DNA of 52,801 nucleotides from Nitrospira sp. (GCA_024998685.1 JACOEH010000034.1:1-52801), one strand, 5' to 3'; numbered from the stretch's first letter, positions 8,664-17,922 are shown. The notes: a model not told the origin generated them from the sequence alone. Numbers and translations: made by a program.

Positions 8664-9692
8664 ATGAAGGCGGTACTTTTTCGTGAGCATGGTGGACCAG
8701 AGAAGCTCTCGTATGAAGAGCTGCCGATGCCGAAGATCGGTCCGCAAGACGTGCTGATTCGGGTCAAGGCCTGCGCGCTGAACCATCTCGACCTTTGGGT
8801 CAGACAAGGGAGTCCTGCCTATACCGTTCCGTTACCCCACGTGGGAGGTTCGGACGTTTCCGGGACCGTTGAACAAACGGGGGCCCAAGTCGAAGGCATC
8901 GCTGTCGGAACACAGGTCTTTGTGTCCCCCGGTATCAGTTGCTGGAATTGCGAGTTCTGCTTGGCTGGTCAGGACAATATGTGCCGAACGTACAATCTTT
9001 TGGGAGCCAGGAGGCACGGCGGCTATGCCGAGTATGTGAACGTTCCGTTTCGAAATGTGCTGCCGATACCCGAAAATGTAACCGTCGAACAAGCCGCGGC
9101 GTTTCCACTCGTTTCTGTCACGGCCTTCCACATGCTGTTTGGACTGGCCAAGCTCCAGACTGGAGAAACTATGCTTGTGATGGGGGCGGGGAGCGGCGTC
9201 GGAATGATGGCTGTTCAGTTGGCGAAATTGGCGGGTGCGCGTGTGATCACCACGGTCGGTTCCGATGACAAGATTCCAAAAGCCGTGATCTTAGGAGCCG
9301 ATGCGGTGATCAATCATTCCAAGGAAAAGGTTTCGGAGCGGGTCAAATTGCTGACGGAAGGGCGAGGCGTCGATGTGGTGATCGAACACATCGGGCCGGA
9401 GGTATGGGACAGCTGTGTGGAGTCGCTCTCAAAAGGCGGCCGCTTGATCACCTGCGGTGCGACCACTGGTGGGGACGTCACGCTGAATCTTCGCTCTCTC
9501 TATTCCCGGCAGCTCACGGTCAAGGGATCCTATATGGGCACGAGGGCGGAACTCGTAAAAGCGGCGGAACTCATGGGTCAGAAGCGGTTGATCGCCGTGA
9601 TCGATCGCACATTTCTTCTTCAAGAGGCCCGCGCTGCTCAGGAATTGATGGCCAGCCGAAAGTTTTTCGGCAAGATCGTGCTCGTCTGCTGA
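8664..9692 (+). CDS. zinc-dependent alcohol dehydrogenase / quinone oxidoreductase family
   Basis: This 342-residue medium-chain dehydrogenase has the N-terminal GroES-like domain (GGSDVSGTVEQTG) and four structural-zinc cysteines in SCWNCEFCLAGQDNMC. The NAD(P)-binding Rossmann motif is GAGSGVGMMAVQLAKLAGA near residue 170. It is full length for the family. The protein reduces or oxidises an alcohol, aldehyde or enone, but the substrate cannot be inferred. The catalytic-zinc cysteine position appears as ACALNHLDLW. GTGAGGGGAGTGTG upstream gives a fair ribosome-binding site. Confidence 0.9.
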   Translation: MKAVLFREHGGPEKLSYEELPMPKIGPQDVLIRVKACALNHLDLWVRQGSPAYTVPLPHVGGSDVSGTVEQTGAQVEGIAVGTQVFVSPGISCWNCEFCLAGQDNMCRTYNLLGARRHGGYAEYVNVPFRNVLPIPENVTVEQAAAFPLVSVTAFHMLFGLAKLQTGETMLVMGAGSGVGMMAVQLAKLAGARVITTVGSDDKIPKAVILGADAVINHSKEKVSERVKLLTEGRGVDVVIEHIGPEVWDSCVESLSKGGRLITCGATTGGDVTLNLRSLYSRQLTVKGSYMGTRAELVKAAELMGQKRLIAVIDRTFLLQEARAAQELMASRKFFGKIVLVC

Positions 9693-9888
9693 GTCGTCGG
9701 TGTCTGGGCCACTAGGCCTGTCTTACTTTCCCCACAACGCCATTTTATGGCGAACAGTCCGGCTCATGCGAGCGAACGGCCTCGCACGTTCAGCTCATTC
9801 GTGATAATCTACGCCCGACCAATGTGGCCGGCGTTCGAACGTCGGCAATCCACCGTCGGTATATGATGCATATGAAAGGGGTGAGGGG

Positions 9889-10323
9889 ATGGCTACAGTG
9901 AGTCAAATTGCGAACAAACGTCCAAAGTCCATCGGACCGAAGACTTCGATTGCCAGTGCGGCCAAAACAATGCGCCAGGCGCGTGTGGGGTCGCTCCTGG
10001 TAAAAAAGGGCAAACAATTGGTCGGAATTGTGACGGACACCGACATCGTGCGCCGCGCTGTCGCGAGCGGTAAACCCTTGGGCAAATTGACGGTCGAAAA
10101 AATCATGACTGCACCGATCTGTACGATCGAAGGAAGTCAATCGGTTGACGATGCCCAGGACATGATGGCCGACCTCGGTGTCCGCCATCTCGGTGTGACC
10201 AAGAACGGTGACATCTCCGGCATCGTCTCCGTGCGCGATCTGCTCCGGCACTATAAGCGGTATGCCCAGTCGAAGATTTTGACCGATGAGAATTATTCTG
10301 AACCGAAGATCATGCAGGATTGA
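9889..10323 (+). CDS. tandem CBS-domain protein
   Basis: This 144-residue stand-alone protein consists of two CBS motifs, which bind adenine nucleotides or S-adenosylmethionine in other families. The first covers about residues 8-60 (VGSLLVKKGKQLVGIVTDTD), the second about 70-130 (IMTAPICTIEGSQSVDDAQD, then RHLGVTKNGDISGIVSVRDL). GGGGTGAGGGG lies just before the ATG. It is a paralogue of the CBS gene at 37090 inside the heme operon: both share TDTD.VRR.VA.G and RHLGVT..G...G..SVRDL. Its partner is unknown. Confidence 0.88.
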   Translation: MATVSQIANKRPKSIGPKTSIASAAKTMRQARVGSLLVKKGKQLVGIVTDTDIVRRAVASGKPLGKLTVEKIMTAPICTIEGSQSVDDAQDMMADLGVRHLGVTKNGDISGIVSVRDLLRHYKRYAQSKILTDENYSEPKIMQD

Positions 10324-10340
10324 CAAAAGTACTGAGTCCG

Positions 10341-10395
10341 GAGTGCTCAGTGCTGAGAAGTATGAATCTCAACTCAGCACCCAACTCTCAGCACT
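10341..10395. terminator. inverted repeats between convergent genes, possible bidirectional terminator
   Basis: AGTGCTGAG at 10349-10357 can pair with CTCAGCAC at 10373-10380 or with CTCAGCACT at 10387-10395. The block fills the gap between the CBS gene and convergent moaB. There is no strong T-run, so termination is inferred from position. The repeated GTGCTGAG unit suggests a degenerate repeat. Confidence 0.45.
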
Positions 10396-10908
10396 TCACT
10401 TTGTCAGTTCTCTGACCAGGTGACCCAGCTCCGGGAGAATCAGCTTTTCCATCGCGAGGCGGACGGCATTTTCTGAGCCTGGGATGGAGAAAAGCACGCG
10501 GCCGTTGAGAATACCGGCGATGGCGCGGGTCATGATCGCCGGTGAACCGATTTCTTGATACGTCAGAAAACGGAAGATCTCCCCGAATCCATCAAGCCGC
10601 TTCTCTACCATCTCGGACACCGCTTCAAAGGTCGAATCTCGCCGCGAGATTCCTGTGCCGCCATTAATGATGATCGCTTGCACTCCATCGCTCGCGGTAC
10701 CTTGAGCGATCCGAAACTGAATCTGCTCTGATTCATCCCTGACGATGTGATAGGCGGTGACGGTATGACCTTGCCCTTCAAGCAGTTTCTGAATCAGTCG
10801 GCCGCTGGTGTCGGTTTCAGGCGTGCGGGTATCGCTGCAAGTAATGACCAGGCATCCGATTGAGCTGGGCGCATGGTCTTTGTGCTCGTGATGACTTGGT
10901 ATGGTCAT
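10396..10908 (-). CDS. moaB: molybdenum cofactor biosynthesis protein MoaB/MogA type
   Basis: This 170-residue MoCF-fold protein binds molybdopterin and takes part in its adenylylation before metal insertion. Visible signatures are GCLVITCSDTRTPETDTSG, IINGGTGISRRDSTFEAV and FSIPGSENAVRLAMEKLILP. Length fits MoaB rather than the longer MoeA. It is a single gene with no other cofactor genes adjacent. It may serve the molybdoenzyme at 1.9 kb and others elsewhere. Confidence 0.9.
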   Translation of the reverse strand: MTIPSHHEHKDHAPSSIGCLVITCSDTRTPETDTSGRLIQKLLEGQGHTVTAYHIVRDESEQIQFRIAQGTASDGVQAIIINGGTGISRRDSTFEAVSEMVEKRLDGFGEIFRFLTYQEIGSPAIMTRAIAGILNGRVLFSIPGSENAVRLAMEKLILPELGHLVRELTK

Positions 10909-10997
10909 GTGCTAAGAGATACGTTATCAGTAATTGGTTTACGCGATCAAGCGCCAGTCTCATCTGACCGCTCGAAGCACACATTCAGCGGTTGAGT

Positions 10998-11324
10998 TTA
11001 TTTCCATACGGCGTCTGGATTCAGCTTCGCGGCCGGTGTCCCGTTCGCGACATGCTCATCAAGGATGGCGGCGACGTCCGCCTCAGTGACTTTGGAATAC
11101 CAGGTATTGTCGGGATAGACGACGACCGTTGGACCTTGCTCACAGGGACCGAGGCAGCCTGTCGCGCTCACCAACACCTCCCCGGGCGGGACGGATCGCT
11201 GCATTAATCCCATATTGAAAGCCATCAGCAGCTGCGCAGCACCGGCCGACCCACAAGACGGTTTAGGGTGGCCGGGAGGACGGGAATTGGTACAAACGAG
11301 AATGTGATATTTTGGTTTTGGCAT
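10998..11324 (-). CDS. thioredoxin-like [2Fe-2S] ferredoxin
   Basis: The start at 11324 (MPKPKYHILVCTNSRPPGHP) has GAGGAG three bases upstream; an upstream start at 11360 adds an atypical FIEIFIEE stretch. The 108-residue protein carries four cysteines, Cys11, Cys24 and the pair in ATGCLGPCEQG, as in Shethna-type / NuoE-like thioredoxin-fold ferredoxins. VVYPDNTWYSKVTEADVAAI is the conserved C-terminal part. It is a small soluble electron carrier with unknown partner. It is followed downstream on the same strand by moaB. Confidence 0.88.
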   Translation of the reverse strand: MPKPKYHILVCTNSRPPGHPKPSCGSAGAAQLLMAFNMGLMQRSVPPGEVLVSATGCLGPCEQGPTVVVYPDNTWYSKVTEADVAAILDEHVANGTPAAKLNPDAVWK

Positions 11325-11372
11325 AGTCTCCTCAATAAAAATCTCAATAAAAATCGACATGGGATGACGCGC

Positions 11373-11816
11373 TTATCGCGGCCGATACGATTCCCACTCC
11401 TGGATCACTTCCTCCGGAAGCTTCCACTGTTTGAGCCCTTTCAGCACCCAGTCCAGGTAATGGTCTTTGGGTTTGAACTTTCCGATCGGATTTGCTGCGT
11501 AGGTGGTGACGAGTTCTTTTTCTCCGTTTGCGGCCGAGACGGTGACTTGCAGGTGGCGGTATGCTCCCTGCGGCACATCCTGCTCAAACTGATCCATGAT
11601 GTTCACGTCTTCGTCCGTGAGTTCAAATACTCCTCCCCATGTCTTTTCACCTTGCGAAGGCACGATACTGGCGAGCCCGCATCGCCACTGTGACGACCAT
11701 CGGCAAAATTTGACGGTATGGTCCGACAAGGTCGCGAGGTAGAGAAATCTGTGTTCCGGGGCTCGCCGTTTGAGTTGTGAGGGATTGAGGAGATCGCCGT
11801 ACAAAAAGAATTTCAT
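11373..11816 (-). CDS. gamma-glutamylcyclotransferase-like (AIG2 family) protein
   Basis: This 147-residue protein opens MKFFLYGDLLNPSQLKRR, a variant of the YGxNL substrate-binding loop of the GGCT/AIG2 fold. WGGVFELTDEDVNIMDQFE contains the turn and acidic stretch expected in that family, and YRHLQVTV follows. Most AIG2 proteins have no defined substrate, and the loop is unusual (GDLL), so cyclotransferase activity is not claimed. It lies 48 nt upstream of the ferredoxin gene on the same strand. Confidence 0.75.
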   Translation of the reverse strand: MKFFLYGDLLNPSQLKRRAPEHRFLYLATLSDHTVKFCRWSSQWRCGLASIVPSQGEKTWGGVFELTDEDVNIMDQFEQDVPQGAYRHLQVTVSAANGEKELVTTYAANPIGKFKPKDHYLDWVLKGLKQWKLPEEVIQEWESYRPR

Positions 11817-11925
11817 GCACCGTACTCATTCTGCGCCCGACCGTCTTGAGACTTCCTCGTACTTGTAACACACCGGCTTTTCACCAGACAAGCGGCCCTT
11901 GTCACGATCAAATCTCGAAGCTGCA

Positions 11926-11954
11926 TTGACATGGCGTCTGGGCCTTCCTAAGAT
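11926..11954 (+). promoter_or_regulatory. candidate sigma70-type promoter
   Basis: TTGACA at 11926 and TAAGAT at 11949 are separated by 17 nt. The pair lies 63 nt upstream of the ATG of the membrane-anchored hypothetical protein at 12017. Confidence 0.5.
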
Positions 11955-12016
11955 GATGTCGTGCAGTCAACAAGGGGCCAGGATTTTGGTCTCCTGCACG
12001 GAGATAACACTTCGGG

Positions 12017-12499
12017 ATGACCGACAGCAGCACCTTCACGAGATCGTTCGGCGTCCACCTCATCCGCTATTCAGCCGCAGCGGTTCTGATCCTGGGTGGG
12101 CTCTACTATGCATGGACCTCGTTGCCGCCGACCGCTCTGTCGAGAGACAAGCAAGAAGCTGAGGCGTTGGATTTGGTGCAGCGGCATCCGGCGATCGGTC
12201 ACCCGACAATCCTAAAGGCCATGCACGAACATGTCCGTGTGATGAAAGATCGCGGGCAGGGGGTTCGGCTCGGCGAATGGCGAGTGAAGCATGTCGAGGG
12301 AGACATCTACGAGATCCGCGTGCAGCTTCGCGATCAGGGGATGCGCGGTCAATGGTTCGAACGAGAATTCATCTGGCATGCGCATCTCGAACTCAAGAAG
12401 GTCAATGCCGCCTCGTTGCCGGCGGACGGAGTGACGCCAAAAGCGCCTGATACGGACCAACAGCCTGCTCCGCAGCTGACCGCTCCATCTCAAAGTTAA
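12017..12499 (+). CDS. hypothetical membrane-anchored protein
   Basis: The 160-residue protein has one N-terminal hydrophobic segment (YSAAAVLILGGLYYAW, about residues 18-33) and a soluble, probably periplasmic body. The body includes GVRLGEWRVKHVEGDIYEIR and WFEREFIWHAHLELKKVNA. The C-terminus is Pro/Gln/Ala-rich and disordered. No family was recognised. Its last 4 nt overlap the convergent Rieske gene. Confidence 0.7.
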   Translation: MTDSSTFTRSFGVHLIRYSAAAVLILGGLYYAWTSLPPTALSRDKQEAEALDLVQRHPAIGHPTILKAMHEHVRVMKDRGQGVRLGEWRVKHVEGDIYEIRVQLRDQGMRGQWFEREFIWHAHLELKKVNAASLPADGVTPKAPDTDQQPAPQLTAPSQS

Positions 12500-12828
12500 G
12501 CTGGTTCTCTGAGCGCCGGGGGGATGGCGATCTGAACTTCATCCGCTTGGATCCGAACCTCGCAGCAAGCGACCTGGAAATTCGGATTGCCGACTCGTTC
12601 TCCCGAAATGACGCTGAATTTCCAGCCATGCCAGGGACATTCGACAACGGCCTCGCACAGTTTCCCCTCTCCGAGCGGCCCACCTGCGTGGGGACAGGAA
12701 TTATCGATCGCATAAAACGTTCCCTCCACGTTGAAGACCGCAATCCAAATCCCATCGACTTCCACGGTTCGTCCCGTGCCTGGTGGAATCTCGTCCGTGA
12801 AGGCCACTCTGACGAAATCGTTCATCAT
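12496..12828 (-). CDS. Rieske-type [2Fe-2S] ferredoxin
   Basis: This 110-residue soluble Rieske protein has both cluster motifs: CPHAGGPL (CxH) and CPWHGWKF (CxxH). This size and layout fit NirD-like or dioxygenase-type Rieske ferredoxins, not the membrane bc1 subunit. No oxygenase or nitrite reductase gene is next to it, so its partner is unknown. Two adjacent Met codons begin the frame; either could be used. Confidence 0.9.
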   Translation of the reverse strand: MMNDFVRVAFTDEIPPGTGRTVEVDGIWIAVFNVEGTFYAIDNSCPHAGGPLGEGKLCEAVVECPWHGWKFSVISGERVGNPNFQVACCEVRIQADEVQIAIPPALREPA

Positions 12829-12983
12829 GGTCGTCTCGCCATCTGTCCGCCGTATGCGGCACCAGATGGGCGCTTGCTTGATTTCAACGCCACCTTATGG
12901 CATAGAACTATGAGCCTGTACCCCTGCCCCGCGGAAACACTCCCTAGCCGCTGTGGAGGCCCGATTGGGGATGAGGTTCCTGC

Positions 12984-13529
12984 ATGGAAATGACCCTCCT
13001 GCTCAATGCGACCTATGAACCTCTGCGGGTCGTGCATTGGCAAAAAGCGATCGCCCTTCTGTGGCAAGGAAAAGTCGAAGTCTTGGAAGTCTACGACCGG
13101 GAAATCCATGGAATTTCCTTGTCGATCAAACTTCCGGCCGTGATGCGGCTGCTGAAACTGGTTAAACTGAAAGACAGTCATCGTGCCGTCAAGTTTTCCC
13201 GGATCAATATTTTTACGCGAGACGGGTACTGCTGCCAATACTGCAACCACAGGTTTCGAACGGAAGAGCTGACGTTTGACCATGTCGTGCCCATCGCCAA
13301 GGGTGGGAAAAAGACATGGGAGAATATCGTCACCGCTTGCTGGCGATGCAACAATCGGAAGAGCGGGCGTACGCCGGAAGAGGCCGGCATGAAATTAAAG
13401 AAGCGGCCCGTGAAACCTCGATGGAGTCCCGTCATCACCATCACGATCGGCATTCGCAATACGCCGGAAAGCTGGCGTGATTATCTCTATTGGAATATGG
13501 AGCTGGATGCAGATCCGGCCGATACGTAA
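12984..13529 (+). CDS. HNH endonuclease family protein
   Basis: The 181-residue protein has an N-terminal part beginning TLLLNATYEPLRVVHWQKAI, found in a widespread stand-alone HNH family. The HNH domain follows with zinc-binding CQYC and CWRC pairs and the catalytic LTFDHVVPIAKGGKKTWEN. The C-terminus (ESWRDYLYWNMEL) is also conserved in this family. Such proteins occur widely outside mobile elements and have no firm function; DNA cleavage is inferred only from the domain. Confidence 0.88.
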   Translation: MEMTLLLNATYEPLRVVHWQKAIALLWQGKVEVLEVYDREIHGISLSIKLPAVMRLLKLVKLKDSHRAVKFSRINIFTRDGYCCQYCNHRFRTEELTFDHVVPIAKGGKKTWENIVTACWRCNNRKSGRTPEEAGMKLKKRPVKPRWSPVITITIGIRNTPESWRDYLYWNMELDADPADT

Positions 13530-13751
13530 CGCTCGATCTTGAAAAGACCCTCTGTGGACAGCGCATCCGCACCCTCTGTCTCTCGACGAATCCCTCCAAA
13601 GTTTCGCACAACGTCATTCCAGTTTTTTCCAGCGTGCTGCATTATAGCGATGGACTGATCAAAAGGGGAAATGAGATTCCTGAAATCCCTCTTGCATGAT
13701 GGAGGTCCATTCTCGGATACTGAGCCACTTGGTCGAAACGGGAGTCCCATC

Positions 13752-14414
13752 ATGGCTGCGAATCCTGGTTTTCCATTGGTTTTGGACGTGAGAAGCTGGC
13801 CGGTTTTGGTGATCGGCGGCGATGAGGAGGCATCGGAAAAATCACAACGCCTGCTCGAGTCCGGTGCGCGGGTCACGGTCATCAGTCCTACGCTGAATGA
13901 ACCGCTACGCCTGCTGGCGGCTTCGGGTAAGATCATCCATCGTGGGCGACATTTTCGTGAAACTGATCTCGAACACGCTATTCTCATTCTCAATACCATT
14001 CGCGGCGATCGTGACTTTGCTCAGATGCTGTCGGCCAAAGCCAGGGAAAAACGTGTGCTGCTCTGGTCGGTAGACTACCCGGAGGCCGGCAGCGTCACCA
14101 TGCCGGCAGTCGTGGCAGCCGGACATGTGCGGGTGGCGATCAGTACAAGTGGAGTGGCACCGGCTCTTTCCGGATTCATGAAAGAGGATCTGGAACGAAT
14201 CCTCGATGCGGAATTCATCGAGTTCGTCGAGTGGCTGGGGCATCTGCGTGAACAGGCCAAGGCGAATGAGCCGGATGCCGAGAAGCGGCGGGCATTGCTC
14301 CATGACGCGCTGGACGGGTTTGGTTTCTTCGGCAAGGTACGATATCCCAAAGTCTGGACGGAAAAACGGGCTGTGACCATGACGAATACGCAACCTCATA
14401 CAGGAAAGAAATAA
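13752..14414 (+). CDS. precorrin-2 dehydrogenase-like (SirC/Met8/CysG N-terminal type)
   Basis: The 220-residue protein (start taken at ATG 13752; an in-frame ATG at 13671 also has a fair AAAGGGGAA site) carries FPLVLDVRSWPVLVIGGDEE, the NAD-binding opening of siroheme synthases. The usual GGGxVA loop is altered to GGDEEAS. ITVISPTL-like and ATRDREFA-like segments follow, then TSGVAPALSGFMKEDLERIL. It should oxidise precorrin-2 to sirohydrochlorin, downstream of the CobA-HemD enzyme at 35.5 kb. It is followed 11 nt later by the thiamine-binding protein gene. Confidence 0.8.
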   Translation: MAANPGFPLVLDVRSWPVLVIGGDEEASEKSQRLLESGARVTVISPTLNEPLRLLAASGKIIHRGRHFRETDLEHAILILNTIRGDRDFAQMLSAKAREKRVLLWSVDYPEAGSVTMPAVVAAGHVRVAISTSGVAPALSGFMKEDLERILDAEFIEFVEWLGHLREQAKANEPDAEKRRALLHDALDGFGFFGKVRYPKVWTEKRAVTMTNTQPHTGKK

Positions 14415-14425
14415 TAGGAGCACCG

Positions 14426-14734
14426 ATGATTCTACTGGAATTCAGCATGTCACCGTTGGGTAAGGGCGAGAGTGTCGGAAAATATGTCGCCCGTTCTCTC
14501 GATATTATCGATAAAAGCGGAGTCGCATATCGATTGAACCCGATGGGAACGGTTTTAGAAGGTGAATGGGAGCAAGTGTTCTCAGTGGTCCAGCAATGCT
14601 ATGAGCGGATGAAGAAGGATTGCAACCGTATTTCCTGCACCATCAAAGTCGATTACCGAAAGGGCTATTCCGGCCGTCTCCAGAGTAAAGTAGCCAGCGT
14701 TGAAAAGAAACTCAAGCGGTCGGTGAGACAATAG
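14426..14734 (+). CDS. MTH1187-family thiamine-binding protein
   Basis: This 102-residue protein starts MILLEFSMSPLGKGESVGKY and contains YRLNPMGTVLEGEWEQVFSV and RISCTIKVDYRKGYSG, matching the MTH1187/YkoF-like family. Those proteins are small ferredoxin-fold oligomers that bind thiamine in the cytoplasm. TAGGAGCACCG precedes the ATG. It is probably co-transcribed with the SirC-like gene. Confidence 0.85.
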   Translation: MILLEFSMSPLGKGESVGKYVARSLDIIDKSGVAYRLNPMGTVLEGEWEQVFSVVQQCYERMKKDCNRISCTIKVDYRKGYSGRLQSKVASVEKKLKRSVRQ

Positions 14735-15053
14735 GAGGTCCATCCCCGATGCTCTGCTGGTAGCTGTCTCACCAGTCGAGATCATCAGCCCCTCAGACGT
14801 TTCCGTTCCATACGATAGTCCCCTCTTTTGACCGGCTTCTCCCCACTGACGCAAGGGGACAAACCATTCGTATTGCAAAGCTCATGCGCTCGTCGATATA
14901 CTCGGCGAGCCGTACGTACTATTCCTCCTGGAACTGCGTAGGGCGATCAACCCTGTGGCTCTGTGCGGTCCCTCGGTCGTCGTAGTGGCGAACTGTGCTC
15001 GGCCCCACGCTCAGTGCCCTCCCATGGTCCTATTGTCTGAGGGGAATGACGCC
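14735..15053 (+). other. 319-nt intergenic region with a candidate promoter
   Basis: No gene is supported here. GTCCCCT near 14817 and AGGGGAC near 14854 could pair. The candidate promoter of the histidine kinase gene is listed separately. An in-frame extension of the kinase from 14955 was judged non-coding. Confidence 0.5.
14873..14902 (+). promoter_or_regulatory. candidate sigma70-type promoter
   Basis: TTGCAA at 14873 and TATACT at 14897, 18 nt apart, lie about 150 nt before the chosen start of the hybrid histidine kinase gene. Confidence 0.4.
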
Positions 15054-17912
15054 ATGACAAGCAGCACGCTCGATATCGTCGAGGCCAAGTCCCTCCCGAC
15101 CATCGAACTCTTACCAAAGGATCGAACCATTCTCGAGCAGGGCGCAATGGTATTTCGCCCGTTCGGTTTGGATGAACAGGGGCAAACAATCCGAGATCTC
15201 AGCGGCGTCAGCATTAGAGCTGTGACGGTCTTTTTAGAGAAGCTGGTGACATCCGAGAGAGAAGCGTCGGTCGGAAAAGCGGCGGTCGAGGAGTTATGCC
15301 GCCTCTTGAATGACCGCATCAAGGACCCCGTCTATCATGTGACTCCGGAATTGTTGAAGAATCCCTGGAACAGTTATTCGTATGAATTTACGTCGTATCT
15401 GTATGAGTTCTGTGAGCGAATCTCGGGCGACTCATATTTTGCCTTCAAAGCGGGGGCGGAAAAGGTGTCTCCTATCATGCTGGCCCTGACGCGCCCCTTT
15501 TCCCTGTCACAGATCTACACGATGTTTCCCTATTTTGGGAATAAGTTTACGTCCGGATCCGTCGAGTTTCGCGTGGTGGAAGTCACGAGCAGCACGGCTG
15601 CAGTGGGGATGCGGTTTACCGACCGGACGCTTCGGCAGTTCGGACCCTACCGCAGGCGGTGCGCCTGCCTTGTCTGTCAGTCTGCACAAGGCATCATGAT
15701 CGCCATGGCTAATCGCATCCACGGCCTCTCTCAGGCGGAAGTGATCGAAACCTCCTGCATCGGTGATGATGATGAATGGTGCCAGTGGACGATCCGATGG
15801 CGGGAAGAGAGCCGGTATCGGAGGCGATTCTGGCGAGAGACCTCACCCCTTGAGCAGAGGCGTCCGATTCGACCGAGTAGTGAGCCGGCCGCCTGCGTAG
15901 AGGGTGTCCAAGGTGCACACTCTTCAGCGGTGACCCGTGTCGAGCGTTCGCCCCATGTGCGACAAAGCTTGACGGGGTTCTTATGGGGAGGGGCGTTGGG
16001 CGTTGCCCTCATGGCGGGAGTCCGTGTGCTGAATCCGACAGTGAGTTTCGGCGAGGTGTTGTTGGTCGGACTGTGCCCGATCCTTGCCGTCGGCATCATG
16101 GTTAATCGACGGCTGCTTCGAGAGAGTGAGCGACGCGAGGCCTTGATCCAAGAGCAGATTACATTCGTCGAATCCCGTCACGAGGAATTGCGCGAAGCCT
16201 ATTTGGAACAAGAGCAGATGCGGGTAGAGTTGCGTCGGAAGATAGCTCAACTCACGGCGCTTCATCGCGCGGGGCTGTCATTCGGCTCGACCTTCGAACG
16301 AGATACTCTCTTGCACCAGGTGTTGGAAGCCTTGACACACGAGCTCAACTACAACAGTGCCATGGTATCCATGTTTGATTCCTCTGAACATACCGTCCAA
16401 CATATCCGTCTGATCGGCGCGCCTCCGGAGGTTGAAACGTTCGCCCAGTCCTGTCGAATTCCGATCACCGATCGCGAGAGCCCTGAGGGGACGGTGGTCC
16501 TTCAAGGACGCTCACTGTTGGTCAAAGATATCGAGTCGATACGGCACAGCCTCCATCCCTTGAATCAACGATTAGCTGAATTAAGCGGGACCAAAGCCTT
16601 GGTCGTGGTGCCCATCAAGACCAAAGACCGCATCTGGGGAATGTTGACGGTCGATCGCTCGCACAATCAAAGTGTGACCGAAGACGATTTGGAACTGATG
16701 ACGACGGTCGCGAGCCAAGTCTCGATCGCATTGGATAACGCCTCAGCCTACCAGCAGATCGAAGAGTGGAATCAGGGGTTGGAGGTCAAAGTCAAAGAGC
16801 GCACCGAGGCCCTTGAGCGGGCGGACCGCTTGCGTGCGCAATTTCTTTCCCATGTGTCCCATGAATTGAGAACGCCGCTCACGTCCATCAAAGGGTTCAT
16901 TCAAAATCTGTTGGACGGACTGACCGGACCGTTGAACGAAAAGCAGCAGCGCTACCTTGTGCGTATATCGGAAAATTCAGATCGACTGGTCCGCATGATC
17001 GAGGATCTCCTCGATCGAACCCGTATCGAGACGGGGCGCTTAGAGGTGCAACCAATTGATGTCAAGCTTGAACCCTGTCTCGCTGATGTGATCGAGCAAC
17101 TGAAGCCGCTGGCTCAGGCCAAACAGCAATCACTGGAATTCCATTGCGCCGACACTGAAGTCGCCGTCTGGGCGGATCGCGACCGTTTGATTCAGACGGT
17201 CGTCAACTTGGTGCAAAACGCCATCAAGTTCACTCCCCCAGGCGGAACCGTGACGGTCGCCTGCGAATTGCCGAATCACCGTATGGCAACTGTTCTGGTT
17301 CGGGATACAGGTCCTGGTATCGCGTCCGAATACCTTGACAAGATTTTTGACCCGTTCTTCCGCGTCCAGCAAGGCCAGCGAACAGCCCCCAAAGGGTTGG
17401 GACTCGGACTCTCAATTGTGAAAACGCTGGTGGAGTTGCAAGGCGGGGAGGTGGTGGCTCGTAATCGTCCGGAGGGCGGTGCAGAACTGTCTTTCACGGT
17501 TCCGATCCATGCCGTGCAGACGCCACCGTTGCTTGAGTTTCAACTCATGGACCAACACATCTTGATCGTGGATGATGATGTCGACATTCAACAACTGCTT
17601 CATGATCGATTGAAGGCAGAAGGTTACCAGACATTCTCGGCGTTCGACGGTCGTCAAGCGTTGGCGATTCTCCAATCGAGGGACTTCGCTGGGATGATTC
17701 TCGACATCGGAATCGGTCAAATCGATGGTCTGGAAATGCTACGACGGGTGCGTCTGACGAATCAGCGTCTTCCTATCATTATGATTACGGCGTCGGGATC
17801 CCAAGAACTCGCGGTGAAAGCCATCGGGTTGGGAGCCCAAGCCTACCTGCTCAAGCCGTTCGATGCGGGTCAGCTTCAACAAACCATGGATCGGTGGTTC
17901 CGACGTGCATGA
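15054..17912 (+). CDS. hybrid sensor histidine kinase with V4R-like sensor, GAF and receiver domains
   Basis: Start chosen at ATG 15054 with GAGGGG upstream, giving 952 residues. Residues 1 to about 250 form a soluble sensor whose end, ETSCIGDDDEWCQWTIRW, resembles V4R-type small-molecule domains. Two hydrophobic segments (about 302-352) follow, then a coiled coil (355-400) and a GAF domain (400-569). The HisKA motif is SHVSHELRTPLTSIKG with phosphoacceptor His603, followed by an ATPase domain (NAIKFTPPGG, DTGPGIA, GLGLGLSIVK). The C-terminal receiver starts HILIVDDDVDIQ with Asp884 as probable acceptor. Having the receiver in cis suggests a phosphorelay. The FadL-type gene begins 11 nt after its stop. 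Confidence 0.9.
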   Translation: MTSSTLDIVEAKSLPTIELLPKDRTILEQGAMVFRPFGLDEQGQTIRDLSGVSIRAVTVFLEKLVTSEREASVGKAAVEELCRLLNDRIKDPVYHVTPELLKNPWNSYSYEFTSYLYEFCERISGDSYFAFKAGAEKVSPIMLALTRPFSLSQIYTMFPYFGNKFTSGSVEFRVVEVTSSTAAVGMRFTDRTLRQFGPYRRRCACLVCQSAQGIMIAMANRIHGLSQAEVIETSCIGDDDEWCQWTIRWREESRYRRRFWRETSPLEQRRPIRPSSEPAACVEGVQGAHSSAVTRVERSPHVRQSLTGFLWGGALGVALMAGVRVLNPTVSFGEVLLVGLCPILAVGIMVNRRLLRESERREALIQEQITFVESRHEELREAYLEQEQMRVELRRKIAQLTALHRAGLSFGSTFERDTLLHQVLEALTHELNYNSAMVSMFDSSEHTVQHIRLIGAPPEVETFAQSCRIPITDRESPEGTVVLQGRSLLVKDIESIRHSLHPLNQRLAELSGTKALVVVPIKTKDRIWGMLTVDRSHNQSVTEDDLELMTTVASQVSIALDNASAYQQIEEWNQGLEVKVKERTEALERADRLRAQFLSHVSHELRTPLTSIKGFIQNLLDGLTGPLNEKQQRYLVRISENSDRLVRMIEDLLDRTRIETGRLEVQPIDVKLEPCLADVIEQLKPLAQAKQQSLEFHCADTEVAVWADRDRLIQTVVNLVQNAIKFTPPGGTVTVACELPNHRMATVLVRDTGPGIASEYLDKIFDPFFRVQQGQRTAPKGLGLGLSIVKTLVELQGGEVVARNRPEGGAELSFTVPIHAVQTPPLLEFQLMDQHILIVDDDVDIQQLLHDRLKAEGYQTFSAFDGRQALAILQSRDFAGMILDIGIGQIDGLEMLRRVRLTNQRLPIIMITASGSQELAVKAIGLGAQAYLLKPFDAGQLQQTMDRWFRRA

Positions 17913-17922
17913 CCAGGATGCG

